DNA of 48,712 nt from Bacteroidales bacterium (GCA_021157415.1 JAGGWN010000094.1:97892-146603), one strand, 5' to 3'; shown: positions 1 to 9,328, counted from the stretch's first letter. Translations and numbers: made by a program. The notes: generated from the sequence alone by a model not told the origin.

Positions 1-2
1 TA

Positions 3-1268
3 TTGCACAGTAAACAAGTGAAAAAACTGGTGGAAGAAAAAGGATGGAATGATTTCATGGAGATCGTCAGGGAAGATGCAAGAGAAAACGGCTCTCCGCT
101 GAAACATGTTGTTAGCATGATGAACCACAGTATAAAAATGCCCGAAAAAGTAAAATATCGTTTCATCAGCGGTGTTTACCAGGACGGATATCCCTGGTCG
201 GGAGCTTTTGCCAATACCGAAATGCCTGATAACGGCAGGAAATGGCAGTTTGAAACGGTTTACAATAACGGAAAAACAAAAAAAGTAACCACTTTTGTGG
301 ATGAGTTTCAGCAAAAAACAGGGAAAAAAGTATTAATTGCCTGGAATGGAGGATATATTCTGAACCCCGAGCTGGTCGGAAAACTTGGTTTACCTGAATC
401 CTATATAGGTTCTCCTTTGGGATTTCTTGTTTCCCATGGTAAAGTGGTTTGCCCCCCACTTTTTAATAAACCGGCATTGGTGATATATAAAGATGGCCGG
501 TTGGATATAAAAAGAGTGAATCTGAACAGAGGGTTTGTAATTAAAACAGCTGAATCGGAAATCCTTTTTTCTTCTGAAAATCGAAATCAATGTTCGGGAA
601 ATACCCAGCCCTGCTACTATGATCTGATGAATGAAGAAGAATATCTGGATGCAAACGGAAGAATCTTTGTCAGACTGGCCGGGAGTGTTATTAAGGAAGT
701 TATCAGAACACGCCCAGGGGACAAGGTGCGCATCATTCCGGTGGGTCTTACTCTCTCTTTTCATCCGGATCATTTTCCGGAAGAGTTGGACTGTAAAGAA
801 AAGACAATAGCCATAGAGATACCCCAATATGAAGATGTTTTTCATGCTGTAGAGGCGGGTCCTATGCTTGTGAATGACGGGGAAGTGTGTATAGATATGG
901 AAAAAGAGGGATGGAAAAAACAAAATTCCATTCGTACACAAGCCGCAAGACTGGATTTCACCGATATGAGGGGTCCTAAAATAGCTGCCGGGATTGATGG
1001 ACAAGGCAGGTTGAGTGTTCTGACCATTAACGGCAGGATCCGGGAGTCGGTGGGTGCTACCCATTTTGATATGGCAGAAATAATGAAAACACGGGGCATC
1101 ATAAAAGCCATGGGCTTTGATCCGGGGGGTAGCAGTACCTTGGTCGTTGACGGTGAAGTGTTGAATATTTCGCCGTATAACAGCCGTTATGAAGAAAACA
1201 TCTATTCATTACCCCCGGAACCCAGAGCTGTTGCCAATGCTGTTTTGGGATATCTGGAAAAGGCCTGA
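3..1268 (+). CDS. Phosphodiester glycosidase (NAGPA/DUF2233) family protein, 5' end cut by window
   Basis: The visible 421 residues carry the hallmarks of the phosphodiester glycosidase (N-acetylglucosamine-1-phosphodiester alpha-N-acetylglucosaminidase-like) domain: AWNGGY near residue 113, AVEAGPMLVNDG near 285, and the C-terminal FDPGGSST near 372 followed by PPEPRAVANAVLGYLE. Family members cleave sugar-phosphodiester links and are often envelope proteins. The reading frame is open to the left edge and its first possible start is a TTG at base 3, so the true start, and any signal peptide, probably lies outside the window. The stop is only 4 bases before the hemW start, so the two genes are probably cotranscribed. 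The substrate cannot be told from the sequence. Confidence 0.85.
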   Translation: MHSKQVKKLVEEKGWNDFMEIVREDARENGSPLKHVVSMMNHSIKMPEKVKYRFISGVYQDGYPWSGAFANTEMPDNGRKWQFETVYNNGKTKKVTTFVDEFQQKTGKKVLIAWNGGYILNPELVGKLGLPESYIGSPLGFLVSHGKVVCPPLFNKPALVIYKDGRLDIKRVNLNRGFVIKTAESEILFSSENRNQCSGNTQPCYYDLMNEEEYLDANGRIFVRLAGSVIKEVIRTRPGDKVRIIPVGLTLSFHPDHFPEELDCKEKTIAIEIPQYEDVFHAVEAGPMLVNDGEVCIDMEKEGWKKQNSIRTQAARLDFTDMRGPKIAAGIDGQGRLSVLTINGRIRESVGATHFDMAEIMKTRGIIKAMGFDPGGSSTLVVDGEVLNISPYNSRYEENIYSLPPEPRAVANAVLGYLEKA

Positions 1269-1272
1269 TGCT

Positions 1273-2400
1273 GTGGCTGGCATATATATTCATATTCCTT
1301 TCTGCAGAAAGATTTGCTATTATTGTGATTTTTACAAAAGCAGAAGCTTGTCACGAAAAAGGGATTTTTTAAAAGCATTGCTGAAAGAAATCACCCTTCG
1401 CAAGAATTATCTTTTGGATGAGCAGATAGAAACCGTATATTTTGGAGGCGGAACTCCCTCTGTACTGTCTGCCGTAGAAGCAGGAATTCTTCTGGATACA
1501 CTGGCGGGGAAGTTTTCGTTTTCCGCTGCTACGGAAATTACCTTTGAGTGCAATCCCGAGGATTTGACAGAAAGTTATCTGACAGATCTCGGAAAAGCAG
1601 GCATTAACCGGCTAAGTATCGGTTGTCAGTCTTTTTACGATAAACATCTACAGATGATGAACCGGCGCCATGATGCGAAAAAAGCAAAAGAATCGGTTTT
1701 GTTGGCTGAAAAAACGGGTTTTGAAAACATTTCTATGGATCTCATCTACGGGCTGCCGGAAATGACACCGGGAGAATGGGAAAACAACCTTTCGGTGGCC
1801 CTGTCACTTCCTGTACAACATTTGTCGGCTTATATTCTTACCATAGAAGAAAAAACGGTATTTTACAAGTGGCAGCAGAAGGGAAAGATAAATCTGCCGA
1901 AAGACGGGGACGTAATCAATCAATACAACTTGTTGGTTGAAAAAACAAAAGCGGAAGGGATGGTTCATTATGAGATCTCTAATTTCGGAAGGGAAAATTA
2001 TTTTTCAAGGCATAATTTATTATACTGGCAGGGAAAAAAGTATCTGGGGCTTGGTCCTGCCGCCCATTCCTATGATCGTGTTTCCAGGCAATGGAATGTT
2101 GCAGATCTTGACAAATATATAGACGGAATACGCAACGGGGAACCCTGTTTTGAAAAGGAAATGCCGGATAAGAAAATGCAGTTTGACGAATATATCCTGA
2201 CAACCATGAGAACAATGTGGGGGGCAGATATTTATTGGTTAAAAACACATTTCCCTTCCGGAATAACGCAATCCTTTGAAGAAACCATGAAAAAATGGAT
2301 ACAATCCGGTCATGTGCGGGAACAGGATGGGCATTTTATCCTGACGGATGAGGGAATTTTGTTATCGGACAGAATTTTGTCTGAATGTATGGCGGACTAA
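1273..2400 (+). CDS. hemW: Radical SAM heme chaperone HemW (coproporphyrinogen oxidase-like)
   Basis: A 375-residue radical SAM protein. With a GTG start at 1273 it begins MAGIYIHIPFC and has the cluster ligands C11, C15 and C18 (CRKICYYCDF), then GGGTPS (SAM-binding glycines) and the conserved LGLGPAAHSY stretch. HemW proteins bind heme and a 4Fe-4S cluster and deliver heme to membrane cytochromes; they lack the extra cysteine after CxxxCxxC found in true HemN, as here. The frame is open further upstream (ATGs at 1189 and 1237), but those starts lie inside the preceding gene and add residues the family does not have. GTG at 1273 sits just after the upstream TGA with a GGAAAAGG purine run about 10 bases before it. 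Confidence 0.9.
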   Translation: MAGIYIHIPFCRKICYYCDFYKSRSLSRKRDFLKALLKEITLRKNYLLDEQIETVYFGGGTPSVLSAVEAGILLDTLAGKFSFSAATEITFECNPEDLTESYLTDLGKAGINRLSIGCQSFYDKHLQMMNRRHDAKKAKESVLLAEKTGFENISMDLIYGLPEMTPGEWENNLSVALSLPVQHLSAYILTIEEKTVFYKWQQKGKINLPKDGDVINQYNLLVEKTKAEGMVHYEISNFGRENYFSRHNLLYWQGKKYLGLGPAAHSYDRVSRQWNVADLDKYIDGIRNGEPCFEKEMPDKKMQFDEYILTTMRTMWGADIYWLKTHFPSGITQSFEETMKKWIQSGHVREQDGHFILTDEGILLSDRILSECMAD

Positions 2401-2402
2401 TC

Positions 2403-3701
2403 TTATACAGAACGTCCCAGCCTGGTGACTATATCCAGGAGTTGCCTGAGTTTTTCTTCCAGTACTTCGTAGGAGAAATATTTTTTTCCAAGTCGGAAGT
2501 TATATTCTGCCATTTCCCGGTTTAGTTTTTCATTATAAATCACTTCACGCATTTGTTCCACCTTGTCGTCGGTCAGATTATTGTCTTCCAGCATAACTGT
2601 TTTAAAGCCTTTACTTCCGATATCCGGCCAATAAACAGGTTTGTAGTTATTCACAAAAACAGGTCGTTTAGCCAATACTGCTTCGACGAAAGCATTTCCA
2701 AAACCCTCGTAGGTGCTGAAATAAGTACATGCTGTAGCGTTAGCATATGCATCTGACAAAGAGTATTTTCCTTCCCCATTGCGGCCCGTGAGACCTTTAT
2801 TGTGAATAAGGTGAGAGGCAAAAAAAACCTGGTCACTTACTTTCAGTTGATGGATCAGGTTGATCAGTTCATTGTAGTATATATTACCGGCGTCATCCTT
2901 ATAATTTCCGGTAATCACCAGTTTTATATTCTTATCCTTCAGGCGGTCCACCAATTGTATGGCAACTTCTATCCCTTTCCGGCGGACAATACGTGTAACC
3001 TGAAAGAGTAACCTGTTTTCGGGATTTAAACCCAGATCGCGGGGAAGGTTTTTATTATGTTCATCCGGAATGCCAAACTTCATATTGAAATCCATCACAT
3101 TGGGAACCACAATAGAGTCCCGGTTGTATTTCCTCTTAAGAGTCTCTTGCGCAGGAGTGTTGATCACGGCATGAAAGGAGTTGGGTAATCTGAGAGGAAA
3201 TGTCTCTTCGACGATTTTATTGATAGGCTCATGGGGAGAAAGGTAGCGGTTTCCTCTTTCCCAGGCAAAGTCATGATCATGTGTGATGGCAGGAATGCCA
3301 AGCTTTTCAAGGGCAATGGCAATACCACGGCCCATTTCCAGATGAGCGGGCAGTGCCGAAGCATTCTCTGAAATAACAACATCTATTTTTTTCTCATGGA
3401 CCCAATCGCTAATTTTATCGGCGATGATATTGGAATACAGATTGATATGTTCCAACAACTCATCGACATTGGCATCGGGATGGAAAAAAGCTTTTTTCTG
3501 TCCCCAGTAACTTTCGGGAGAGAAGAAAGACATCTCTACCACCAATGTATCATGTTCCGGATCGAAATCCCAGTTTTGAAACTGGCCCGAGATAATAAAA
3601 ATCTCGTGTCCCATCCTTTTCAGTACCTCAATCCATTTTTCCGTTTCCAGTGCTACGCCGTCTACTCCTCCGATACGACCTATAATGATACCAATACGCA
3701 T
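2403..3701 (-). CDS. GT4-type glycosyltransferase (group 1)
   Basis: A 432-residue GT-B fold glycosyltransferase. The N-terminus MRIGIIIGRIGGVDGVALET resembles the acceptor-side Rossmann domain with a glycine-rich loop. A second Rossmann domain starts near residue 200 (LLFQVTRIVRRKGIEVAIQL), and the donor-binding EX7E motif is E332 to E340 in YEGFGNAFVEAVLAKR. No signal peptide or membrane segment is seen, so it should be cytoplasmic. It ends 2 bases from the convergent hemW stop. It is the last gene of a minus-strand run that starts with dnaG and sits 13 bases after the coiled-coil gene, suggesting one transcript. Acceptor and sugar donor are unknown. Confidence 0.87.
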   Translation of the reverse strand: MRIGIIIGRIGGVDGVALETEKWIEVLKRMGHEIFIISGQFQNWDFDPEHDTLVVEMSFFSPESYWGQKKAFFHPDANVDELLEHINLYSNIIADKISDWVHEKKIDVVISENASALPAHLEMGRGIAIALEKLGIPAITHDHDFAWERGNRYLSPHEPINKIVEETFPLRLPNSFHAVINTPAQETLKRKYNRDSIVVPNVMDFNMKFGIPDEHNKNLPRDLGLNPENRLLFQVTRIVRRKGIEVAIQLVDRLKDKNIKLVITGNYKDDAGNIYYNELINLIHQLKVSDQVFFASHLIHNKGLTGRNGEGKYSLSDAYANATACTYFSTYEGFGNAFVEAVLAKRPVFVNNYKPVYWPDIGSKGFKTVMLEDNNLTDDKVEQMREVIYNEKLNREMAEYNFRLGKKYFSYEVLEEKLRQLLDIVTRLGRSV

Positions 3702-3714
3702 GGGTTAACAGGTA

Positions 3715-4626
3715 TTATTTTAAGCTAAAGTTGGATTCTCCGATTTTTTGACCCTCAAGATATAATGTTACGGAATATTTCCCGGAAATAAGGGAGCCGT
3801 CGTTGTTCCAGTAGATACACATGTCTATGTCTTTATTCAGATATTCCACGTCGCGTTTGGCAGAATAGGCCAATGCCTGTCCATCTATTTTAATTACATC
3901 CGTATCAGAACCTGCCAACACAATACTGTCGGGTCGTTGTATTCTCAGGTAAACCGTTTTTTGGCCGGCTTCGGCGATGGGATTTTCACGTAAGGTAAAA
4001 CAGGTCTTTAACTTAAAGATTTTACCGATTTTATTTTTTTCTTTTCCCCGTTTATTCAGGGGCGTTATAACGATGTTCTTGGCCATTATCACCGAGGCCA
4101 CATTAACTTTTCCTGCCAGTTCTTGCTTTTCTTTTTCCAATTCTTGTTTCGATTTTTCAACGGTCTGTAAACGGGTACTTATCTGTAGATTCTCTTCCGT
4201 AAGCATTTTGTTTCGCGTATTTAGCGAATCAATCTGACGGATATAACTTTTCATGATTTCCCGCAAGGTGTGAATTTCTCTTTTGTAGAGCTTGATTTTC
4301 TGTGCATTGGAAGCCTGCAGCCGCAACAAATACTTAATACGTTTTTTTTCCAGCTGGATTTCCTGGTTCAGGGTGTCATTGGTTGTTTTCAATGTATCAT
4401 ATTGATACATAATATTTTCAAGTTGATGTGTCAGAGAGTCTTTCTCGGCAGTCAGCACCTCTTCCATTTCAACCATGGCCGCTTTTTGACTGTAATATTT
4501 ATAAGTAAGGCCTCCCAATGCAATAGCCAGAAGAACAATGAAGAGGATGAGCCAGATAGCTCCTTTCTTGTCAGGATTTTCTTTTTTTACCGCTGGTATG
4601 TTTGTCTTATCAGGTTCCATAATCAT
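3715..4626 (-). CDS. Membrane-anchored coiled-coil protein of unknown function
   Basis: I do not recognise a named family. The 303 residues divide into a short lysine-rich N-terminus, one hydrophobic segment at about 24-43 (AIWLILFIVLLAIALGGLTY), a long heptad-rich coiled coil at about 55-170, and a C-terminal globular part from about 175 that ends in a beta-rich stretch (SGKYSVTLYLEGQKIGESNF). This predicts an inner-membrane protein whose coil and C-terminal domain face the periplasm. ATG codons at 4626 and 4620 are both possible starts. It lies 15 bases downstream of one of two lipoprotein paralogs and 13 bases upstream of the glycosyltransferase, so it probably acts with them in the envelope. 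Confidence 0.7.
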   Translation of the reverse strand: MIMEPDKTNIPAVKKENPDKKGAIWLILFIVLLAIALGGLTYKYYSQKAAMVEMEEVLTAEKDSLTHQLENIMYQYDTLKTTNDTLNQEIQLEKKRIKYLLRLQASNAQKIKLYKREIHTLREIMKSYIRQIDSLNTRNKMLTEENLQISTRLQTVEKSKQELEKEKQELAGKVNVASVIMAKNIVITPLNKRGKEKNKIGKIFKLKTCFTLRENPIAEAGQKTVYLRIQRPDSIVLAGSDTDVIKIDGQALAYSAKRDVEYLNKDIDMCIYWNNDGSLISGKYSVTLYLEGQKIGESNFSLK

Positions 4627-4641
4627 TTGTTTTATATTATG

Positions 4642-5469
4642 TTATTCTATCAGTTTTTTTCGGACCTTTTCCACTTCGGTGGAAATTTCCTGCAGTTGCT
4701 TTTCGGTCATACTTCCCTGAATTGCATTGTATTTCTGCTGCAGGGGGGTGAGAATGTTTATGAGATCACCTATGTCCTGATTATCTTTATATTCTTCCAG
4801 AACATTCATCAGTTTGGTGAGAGATTCTTTTTGATCAAAGATGATCTTAACCAGTTTATAATTGTTATATGCATTGCCGGATACGTGGGTAGTGAGATAA
4901 AGCGCTTCTATCCAACTACCGGCAACCATAAGCAATGCAAGATTTCCATTATCACTCTTATTCAGCTGGTTATAGCTATCAAACAAGGCGTTGGTCATGA
5001 TGTTTACCAGCGTATCCTTATTGTCGATATTGTCATTGATTCTCTTGAAGATATTTTCATTATATACCGATTTCAGGTCAAGATCATCACCGAGCTTTTT
5101 AATGACATCCAGGTAATTTAAAATATCTTGTCGCATATTGTAGATGCTTGCATAACTGAGATCGGCTCCGTAAATACCCAATGCAAGAGCCTTGCTTTTC
5201 AGGGAAAGATATTGATTAACCCTGTCAGGAGGGTTGCTGATACCGATGATATAGCTGATACCGATATCCTTAAGCATCTGTATTACCTGGTAAGAGGTGG
5301 GAAGAGGGTAAATAAAAGATTGGACCTCTTTTTTAATGCGTGTTTTGTAAGCTTGTTTTATTGTGTTGGACGTCTTGTTGTTTTGATTTCGGTTTTTGCA
5401 TCCGGATAATGAAATAACAACAGCAATCAAAGCCAATGAAAGTAAAGTAAATAGTCTTTTTGTCTTCAT
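4642..5469 (-). CDS. Lipoprotein of unknown function, paralog A
   Basis: A 275-residue protein with a textbook lipoprotein signal: basic n-region MKTKR, hydrophobic core and lipobox SLSGC with Cys24 followed by KNR. The rest is helical with no recognised domain. It is clearly homologous to the gene just upstream (5507-6445). Shared blocks include LGIYGADLSYA (here) versus LGIYGADFSYA, and VAGSWIEALYLTTH versus VAGAWIEAMYIAAH. Residues following the lipobox give no strong retention signal, so inner versus outer membrane placement is open. The context is the dnaG-led minus-strand run; the coiled-coil membrane protein follows after 15 bases. Confidence 0.75.
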   Translation of the reverse strand: MKTKRLFTLLSLALIAVVISLSGCKNRNQNNKTSNTIKQAYKTRIKKEVQSFIYPLPTSYQVIQMLKDIGISYIIGISNPPDRVNQYLSLKSKALALGIYGADLSYASIYNMRQDILNYLDVIKKLGDDLDLKSVYNENIFKRINDNIDNKDTLVNIMTNALFDSYNQLNKSDNGNLALLMVAGSWIEALYLTTHVSGNAYNNYKLVKIIFDQKESLTKLMNVLEEYKDNQDIGDLINILTPLQQKYNAIQGSMTEKQLQEISTEVEKVRKKLIE

Positions 5470-5506
5470 GGTTCAGGCAGTGTAAATGTTTGTAATAATA
5501 TAATAA

Positions 5507-6445
5507 CTATTTATTTAATGCAAGCTTACGCAAAGAAAAAATAATTTCTTTGATTTTCTCAATATTTTCTTTTGAATAAAAAATTTCATTTCCGGAAGAA
5601 ACAATTGTTTTCTTTTTCCGGTTGAAAGCAAAGTTATTTTTGTTGAATATTATTTGTGTTTTACCGAAGTATTTATCAAGTACGAATAACCGGCGGTAGA
5701 TATAAGCCACACTGGTGTCAGTATAGAAATTCTTCATGGTGGATAACAAATATTCAAGAGAGTATTTTTGCTCGACAATTTTTTTTATGATTATCGGATC
5801 ATTGTCTTGTAAAAGATCGTGTGCGGCAATGTACATTGCCTCAATCCATGCTCCGGCAACGATAAGATATGCCAGATTTTGCTGATCCTGTTCGATAAGA
5901 AAACGGTTGATATGATTAAAAGCTTCGAGGGTAATCTGAGTCAGTGAATCCGGACTGGAAATGTTAAAATGAAGGCGCCTGGTAAGTGTACGTATGTATT
6001 CCGGCGGGATGCCCAGTTTTTCAGATAATTTCAATACCACTTCAAGATATTTGGCAGCATCCGCATTCTGAAATAAATGGGCGTAACTAAAATCAGCACC
6101 ATAAATGCCAAGGTTTATAGCTATCTGGCTTGTTGTATTAAGCTCCGGCAAATGATCCAGAGGGGCTAAGATATCGGGGTTATAGGAGATATTCTTGCGG
6201 TTAAATATTTTAGAAACTTCGGCCGGCGAATAAATTCCGTAATATATTGTGTTATTGGGTGGCTCTTGTGAGGTTGGCTCCTGTAAGAATGCCGTGTCGG
6301 AACACCCGAAACTTAGTGTATCGGTGAATAAAAGATTGCCTTGGTCTTTATGCTTGCATGACCAGGTGGAAAAAAGGATGATAAGCAACGATGCTCGCAA
6401 AAAAAAGAACGTTTTTTTAAGATTTTTTTTGTCCAGAGTATCCAT
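5507..6445 (-). CDS. Lipoprotein of unknown function, paralog B
   Basis: About 312 residues starting at the ATG at 6445; the frame opens at a TTG at 6457, which is less likely. The N-terminus has a basic stretch (KKNLKK), a hydrophobic run (FFFLRASLLIILF) and Cys at the end of STWSC, consistent with lipoprotein export, although the lipobox is atypical. It is a tandem paralog of the next gene, sharing LGIYGADFSYA and VAGAWIEAMYIAAH, but has an extra N-terminal region and a basic C-terminal tail (FNRKKKTIV). It begins 25 bases after the dnaG stop. No catalytic motif is visible. Confidence 0.72.
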   Translation of the reverse strand: MDTLDKKNLKKTFFFLRASLLIILFSTWSCKHKDQGNLLFTDTLSFGCSDTAFLQEPTSQEPPNNTIYYGIYSPAEVSKIFNRKNISYNPDILAPLDHLPELNTTSQIAINLGIYGADFSYAHLFQNADAAKYLEVVLKLSEKLGIPPEYIRTLTRRLHFNISSPDSLTQITLEAFNHINRFLIEQDQQNLAYLIVAGAWIEAMYIAAHDLLQDNDPIIIKKIVEQKYSLEYLLSTMKNFYTDTSVAYIYRRLFVLDKYFGKTQIIFNKNNFAFNRKKKTIVSSGNEIFYSKENIEKIKEIIFSLRKLALNK

Positions 6446-6470
6446 AATACAGATCAAAGATAAGAAACTT

Positions 6471-8411
6471 TTATGGTTGGATGGTACGGGGGCCTATGGC
6501 CAATGAAATTTTCATTTTCAGATCATTCAGGGCCATAAATTTTTCCATCAGAAAATCTTCCTGGTTTTTATCTCCTTTTTCCTGGGCATTTTTCAGGGCC
6601 TCCGAGGTTTCACGAAGTATCTGTTCGATTATTGATTTTTTAAATGAAAGGACGGTTTTGGGGATGATCTGGGAGAGTTTCATTTCTTCGGTTTCCGTAT
6701 AATTTTCGTAGCGGCTCCAGATCTTACTGATCTGATAATGATTGGATATCAGATCAGCTGCAGCAGAACTGATCTTTTCATCCGGATGATTAACGAAACG
6801 TTTTATATCAACAACAGGGTTTTTCTGAAACAGGTGAATATATTCTTCATATATTTTTTTATACAGGGGATCCTTGAGTTGCAGGTCGTCTTTTTTCAGA
6901 TCTTCAATGATAAATTCTGCCACCATCCTGGTTTTTTTATAGGGTTTGGTCCCTGTTATGATTTCTTTTGGGCCATACAACAGAAGCAGACGAACCAGTT
7001 GTTTTTCGTATTCCACTTCAGGATCGATTTTTCCGACAGGTTGTGGTTTGGCAGACGCAGTTTTTTCAAAGTTTTCCCGTTGATAATAAATTCTTGATTT
7101 TTTTTCCGCTTTTTTCCTTCGGATTTTATTGATCTCAAAATACAGGGTGTCTTCGTTTACATCCAGCAAGGTGCTGCTTTCTTTCAAATAGACCGACCGG
7201 GTAATGCTATCGGGGATAACAGCAATTGAACTGACAATGTTCTGGATCATCCTGGCCCGGGCAACAGGATCTTTCTGTGCTTCCTGTGCCAGCAGCCTGG
7301 TTTTGAAATGAATGAAATCTTCTTCATTTTTATCCAAATAATCCTTCAATTCGGCAGCCGTGTGTTTTTTGGAAAAAGAATCCGGATCTTCTCCTTCGGG
7401 AAGGAGTAGTACCTTCACATTCAAACCCTCTTCCAGAATCAGATCTATCCCCCTCAGTGAGGCATTGATACCGGCGGGGTCTCCGTCATACAGGATGGTG
7501 ATATTTTTTGTAAAACGCCTGATCAGTCTGATCTGGTCCTGTGTCAGCGAGGTTCCTGAGGAAGCCACTACATTTTCTACACCGTTCTGATGCAGAGATA
7601 ATACGTCGGTGTAACCTTCTACAAGATAACACTTGTCCGAAGACATGATGGCTTTACGGGCCTGATAAATCCCGTAAACGATCTTGCTTTTATGGTAAAC
7701 CGGTGATTCCGGAGAATTGACATACTTGGCGGTTTTTTCGTCTTTTTTAAGTACCCGGCCGCCAAAACCCTGCACCCTTCCGGATAGGCTGTGAATAGGA
7801 AAGATCACCCGGCCGGCGAAACGATCCCGCAATCGCGTACCCGATTCCATGGAAAGCCCGGTCTTGACAAGATATTCTTTCTTGTAACCGGATTTCAGGG
7901 CAGCCTGCGAGAAATCATCGGATTTTCCGGGACAATATCCGATATCAAAGGTTTTCAGGGTCTCCTGAATAAACCCCCTTTCCTTGAAATAAGTAAGTCC
8001 GATGGATATCCCTTCAAGGTTATTGTAAAGGTTGTCAATGAAAAAGTTTTTCGCAAATTCGGTAACCGTAAACAGGCTTTCCGTTTCATGTTGTTCCCGT
8101 CGCTCTTCTTCCGTCAACTCTCTTTCTTCAATCTCGATGTTGTATTTTTTTGCCAGATAACGTAAAGCCTCCGGATAGCCGAGGTGCTCGTACTCCATAA
8201 TAAAATTAACAACGTTACCCCCCCTGCCGCATCCAAAACATTTATAAATGCCTTTAGAGGGTGAAACCGTGAAGGAGGGTGTCTTTTCATTGTGAAAAGG
8301 ACACAGACCGATGTAGTTCACACCCCGCTTTTTCAGGGATACAAAGTCTCCGATCACATCCACAATGTCTGCAGTATCAAAGATTCTCGATATGGTGGCC
8401 GGATCAATCAT
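6471..8411 (-). CDS. dnaG: DNA primase DnaG
   Basis: A 646-residue primase that makes RNA primers at the replication fork. The CHC2 zinc site is C37, H40, C58 and C61 (CPFH and CFGC). The catalytic core has the RNA-polymerase-like segment followed by the TOPRIM motifs VEGYTDVLSL and ILYDGDPAG with its acidic metal ligands. The C-terminal quarter is the less conserved helicase-binding domain, ending in helical repeats. Length is normal for the family. It heads a minus-strand run with the two lipoproteins, the coiled-coil protein and the glycosyltransferase. No clear TAnnTTTG promoter was found in the 201-base spacer upstream. Confidence 0.97.
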   Translation of the reverse strand: MIDPATISRIFDTADIVDVIGDFVSLKKRGVNYIGLCPFHNEKTPSFTVSPSKGIYKCFGCGRGGNVVNFIMEYEHLGYPEALRYLAKKYNIEIEERELTEEERREQHETESLFTVTEFAKNFFIDNLYNNLEGISIGLTYFKERGFIQETLKTFDIGYCPGKSDDFSQAALKSGYKKEYLVKTGLSMESGTRLRDRFAGRVIFPIHSLSGRVQGFGGRVLKKDEKTAKYVNSPESPVYHKSKIVYGIYQARKAIMSSDKCYLVEGYTDVLSLHQNGVENVVASSGTSLTQDQIRLIRRFTKNITILYDGDPAGINASLRGIDLILEEGLNVKVLLLPEGEDPDSFSKKHTAAELKDYLDKNEEDFIHFKTRLLAQEAQKDPVARARMIQNIVSSIAVIPDSITRSVYLKESSTLLDVNEDTLYFEINKIRRKKAEKKSRIYYQRENFEKTASAKPQPVGKIDPEVEYEKQLVRLLLLYGPKEIITGTKPYKKTRMVAEFIIEDLKKDDLQLKDPLYKKIYEEYIHLFQKNPVVDIKRFVNHPDEKISSAAADLISNHYQISKIWSRYENYTETEEMKLSQIIPKTVLSFKKSIIEQILRETSEALKNAQEKGDKNQEDFLMEKFMALNDLKMKISLAIGPRTIQP

Positions 8412-8564
8412 TTACTGTTAAAAAGTTCCTACGAAATTACGTAAATTTTACCGGATAATGAGGGAATGAAAAAAACAATTGGTATATTGTTGAAAGAATA
8501 AACGATCCGGGTCAGAGACATAACAAGGGGGAAAACCGCCGGAAGGAAAACAGTAATAAAAGAA

Positions 8565-8597
8565 TATTAATGTAAAAAGAAGTATTAACGTAAAAAG
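8565..8597 (+). repeat. Two tandem 15-base direct repeats upstream of the sirtuin gene
   Basis: TATTAATGTAAAAAG at 8565-8579 and TATTAACGTAAAAAG at 8583-8597 differ at one base and are 18 bases apart, close to two helical turns. They lie 15-50 bases upstream of the cobB ATG and could be a regulator binding site. No TAnnTTTG element was found beside them. Confidence 0.45.
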
Positions 8598-8612
8598 GGG
8601 TTTAAAAAACGT

Positions 8613-9317
8613 ATGATGAAGCACATGGTTGTTTTAACAGGTGCAGGTATGAGTGCCGAGAGCGGAATAAAAACATTTCGGGAGATGGGAGGACTGTGGG
8701 AAGAATATGATGTGACGGAAGTGGCATCCCCTGAAGCATGGGAGAAAAACCCGGGACAGGTGTTGCGTTTTTACAATGAAAGAAGAAAACAGTTATTGCA
8801 GGCTTCTCCCAACGAAGGACATAAAGGTTTGGTGGATCTTGAGAAATATTTCGAGGTGGATATTATCACGCAAAATGTGGATGATTTGCATGAAAGAGCC
8901 GGGAGCAGCAAGGTTTTACACCTGCACGGCGAGCTGCGGAAAGCCAGAAGCACGGCGAATCCGACGTTGATTTATGACATAGTGGGAGACGAATTGAAAC
9001 TGGGAGATCTGTGCGAAGAAGGGTCGCAGCTAAGACCACATGTTGTGTGGTTCGGAGAACCTGTTCCGGCAATGGAAACGGCCGTGGAAATCATACAGAG
9101 CGCAGAGGTTTTTGTTATAATCGGAACCTCTTTGAATGTTTACCCGGCAGCCGGATTGATTTGGTATGCTCCGCCAACAGCTCCCGTTTATCTGATCGAT
9201 CCCGGCGAGGTTTCTGTGACAGGAAAACGTAGTGTTACCATTCTGAAAGAAAAAGCTTCGGAAGGAGTAAGGAAACTAAAAAGCCTCTTATTGAAACCCG
9301 AAAAAGAAACAGAATAA
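8613..9317 (+). CDS. cobB: NAD-dependent protein deacylase, sirtuin (CobB/SIRT5 class)
   Basis: A 234-residue sirtuin that removes acyl groups from protein lysines using NAD. It has the NAD-binding GAGMSAESGI at 10-19, the QNVD motif at 87-90, the catalytic His105 in HLHGEL, and VVWFGEPVP. Tyr54 and Arg57 (YNERR) match the YxxR acyl pocket that gives class III sirtuins a preference for succinyl/malonyl lysines. The zinc lobe is eroded: in place of the two CxxC pairs there is RSTANP around 112 and a single Cys134, so no four-cysteine zinc site is possible. It ends 11 bases from the convergent comF gene. Start is ATG at 8613 (ATG at 8616 also possible). Confidence 0.92.
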   Translation: MMKHMVVLTGAGMSAESGIKTFREMGGLWEEYDVTEVASPEAWEKNPGQVLRFYNERRKQLLQASPNEGHKGLVDLEKYFEVDIITQNVDDLHERAGSSKVLHLHGELRKARSTANPTLIYDIVGDELKLGDLCEEGSQLRPHVVWFGEPVPAMETAVEIIQSAEVFVIIGTSLNVYPAAGLIWYAPPTAPVYLIDPGEVSVTGKRSVTILKEKASEGVRKLKSLLLKPEKETE

Positions 9318-9328
9318 AAGATTTGATA

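Noticed and set aside
1189-1272. Longer hemW start at ATG 1189 or 1237
   Set aside because: It would overlap the preceding gene by up to 80 bases and add residues before the conserved GIYIHIPFC opening; GTG at 1273 fits family length.
4270-5121. 283-codon plus-strand open frame opposite the coiled-coil and lipoprotein genes
   Set aside because: Phe/Ile-rich shadow of lysine-rich coding sequence; the opposite strand has a signal peptide, paralogy and operon spacing.
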